A DNA stretch of 64,000 nt, taken from positions 248,001 to 312,000 of the forward strand of contig QQUJ01000017.1 in NCBI GenBank assembly GCA_008501635.1, read 5' to 3'. How positions within the stretch are numbered: the stretch's first letter is position 1; the number at the start of each line of letters is the position of its first letter. The notes under the pieces were generated by a model. That model worked only from the letters and a program-made list of their open reading frames with translations. It had not been told where the DNA came from and ran no database searches. The stretch comes from Pseudomonadota bacterium. Its GTDB lineage: Bacteria > Pseudomonadota > Gammaproteobacteria > QQUJ01. This document shows, piece after piece, positions 63,702 through 64,000 of the stretch. The position numbers and the translations under genes are program-made.

Positions 63702-64000
63702 TGATCTCACCGTTTGAACTGCACCCGCGTCTGGCGACGGATACTTTTACCCTGGGTCGTTTCAAACTTTGTCGTCTGCTGTTGATGAACGATGCGCGCT
63801 TTCCGTGGTGCATTCTCGTACCCGAGCGTTCCGGCATTACCGAAATCCATACGTTGAGTGATGAGGATCAGATTCTATTGGTCCGTGAATCTTCGTTGCT
63901 GGCCTCGCGGATGACGGAGACGTTCGCGGCCGATAAGATGAATGTGGCGGCATTGGGAAATGTGGTGTCGCAACTGCATGTGCATCATGTGGCGCGGTTT
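63701..64000 (+). CDS. HIT-domain protein, N-terminal part
   Basis: The frame runs from GTG at 63701 to the window edge (100 codons). It begins [20 protein letters not shown] and reaches the HIT motif, [10 protein letters not shown], at the edge. HIT proteins cleave nucleotide phosphoramidates or polyphosphates. The remainder lies outside. Confidence 0.85.
   Translation, partial: MISPFELHPRLATDTFTLGRFKLCRLLLMNDARFPWCILVPERSGITEIHTLSDEDQILLVRESSLLASRMTETFAADKMNVAALGNVVSQLHVHHVARF

Overview
The window reads as part of a Gammaproteobacterium chromosome: dense, mostly GC-rich coding sequence with many dispersed palindromic repeats. The genes suggest a metabolically flexible, partly autotrophic organism. 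It carries a form IA RuBisCO operon with CbbQ/CbbO activases, an aerobic benzoyl-CoA (box) degradation cluster, a 2-oxoacid:ferredoxin oxidoreductase, and several fatty-acid and CoA genes. The species cannot be named from this sequence alone. A sulfur-oxidising or Chromatiales-like lineage is a guess from the CbbLSQO set and a DsrE-like protein.

Layout. 1-4.7 kb: end of a TRAP transporter, then a compact nickel-pincer-nucleotide (NPN) cofactor locus (nadC-like, larE, larB, larC, with a convergent nadD-like gene). It looks like a self-contained route from NAD precursors to the LarA cofactor. The LarC here lacks its usual C-terminal LarC2 domain and has a His-rich N-terminus. 4.7-8.3 kb: a decayed stretch with two wrecked IS5-type transposases, an HNH nuclease fragment and a hemerythrin-like fragment. 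8.3-20.5 kb: housekeeping genes (DsrE-like, Ada-like, AcuI-like oxidoreductase, diguanylate cyclase, HDAC-like, Rep helicase), an OmpA/DUF4892 gene broken by one amber codon, korAB and tRNA-Arg(CCG). 20.5-30.7 kb: mostly minus-strand genes, including MFS, SDR, ACAD10/11-type dehydrogenase, APH-type kinase and histidine phosphatase, which look like a hydroxy-acid catabolic set. They are followed by M23, DUF6544, beta-lactamase-like and CPBP genes.

30.8-44 kb: an acyl-CoA ligase, then the box region: DUF4863, alpha/beta hydrolase, boxD, enoyl-CoA hydratase, a RAYT transposase with its REP repeats, boxC, boxB, boxA and the regulator boxR. TGCA-N6-TGCA-like operators lie in front of both box transcription units. 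44-46.2 kb: repeats, a MITE-like element and a CDGSH/glutamate-synthase-like fusion gene. 46.7-53.4 kb: cbbL-cbbS-cbbQ-cbbO-orf-cbbY on the minus strand. 53.6-64 kb: Rieske ferredoxin, YbaK, flavin reductase, DksA-like, methyltransferase-like, GNAT, a complete polar amino acid ABC transporter, MFS, a thiamine-diphosphate enzyme, small Cys-rich and cytochrome c proteins, and the start of a HIT protein.

The most notable points are the self-sufficient NPN locus with a LarC1-only protein, the split ACAD10/11-like module, the RAYT/REP system inside the box cluster, and the shared operator motif of the box promoters.
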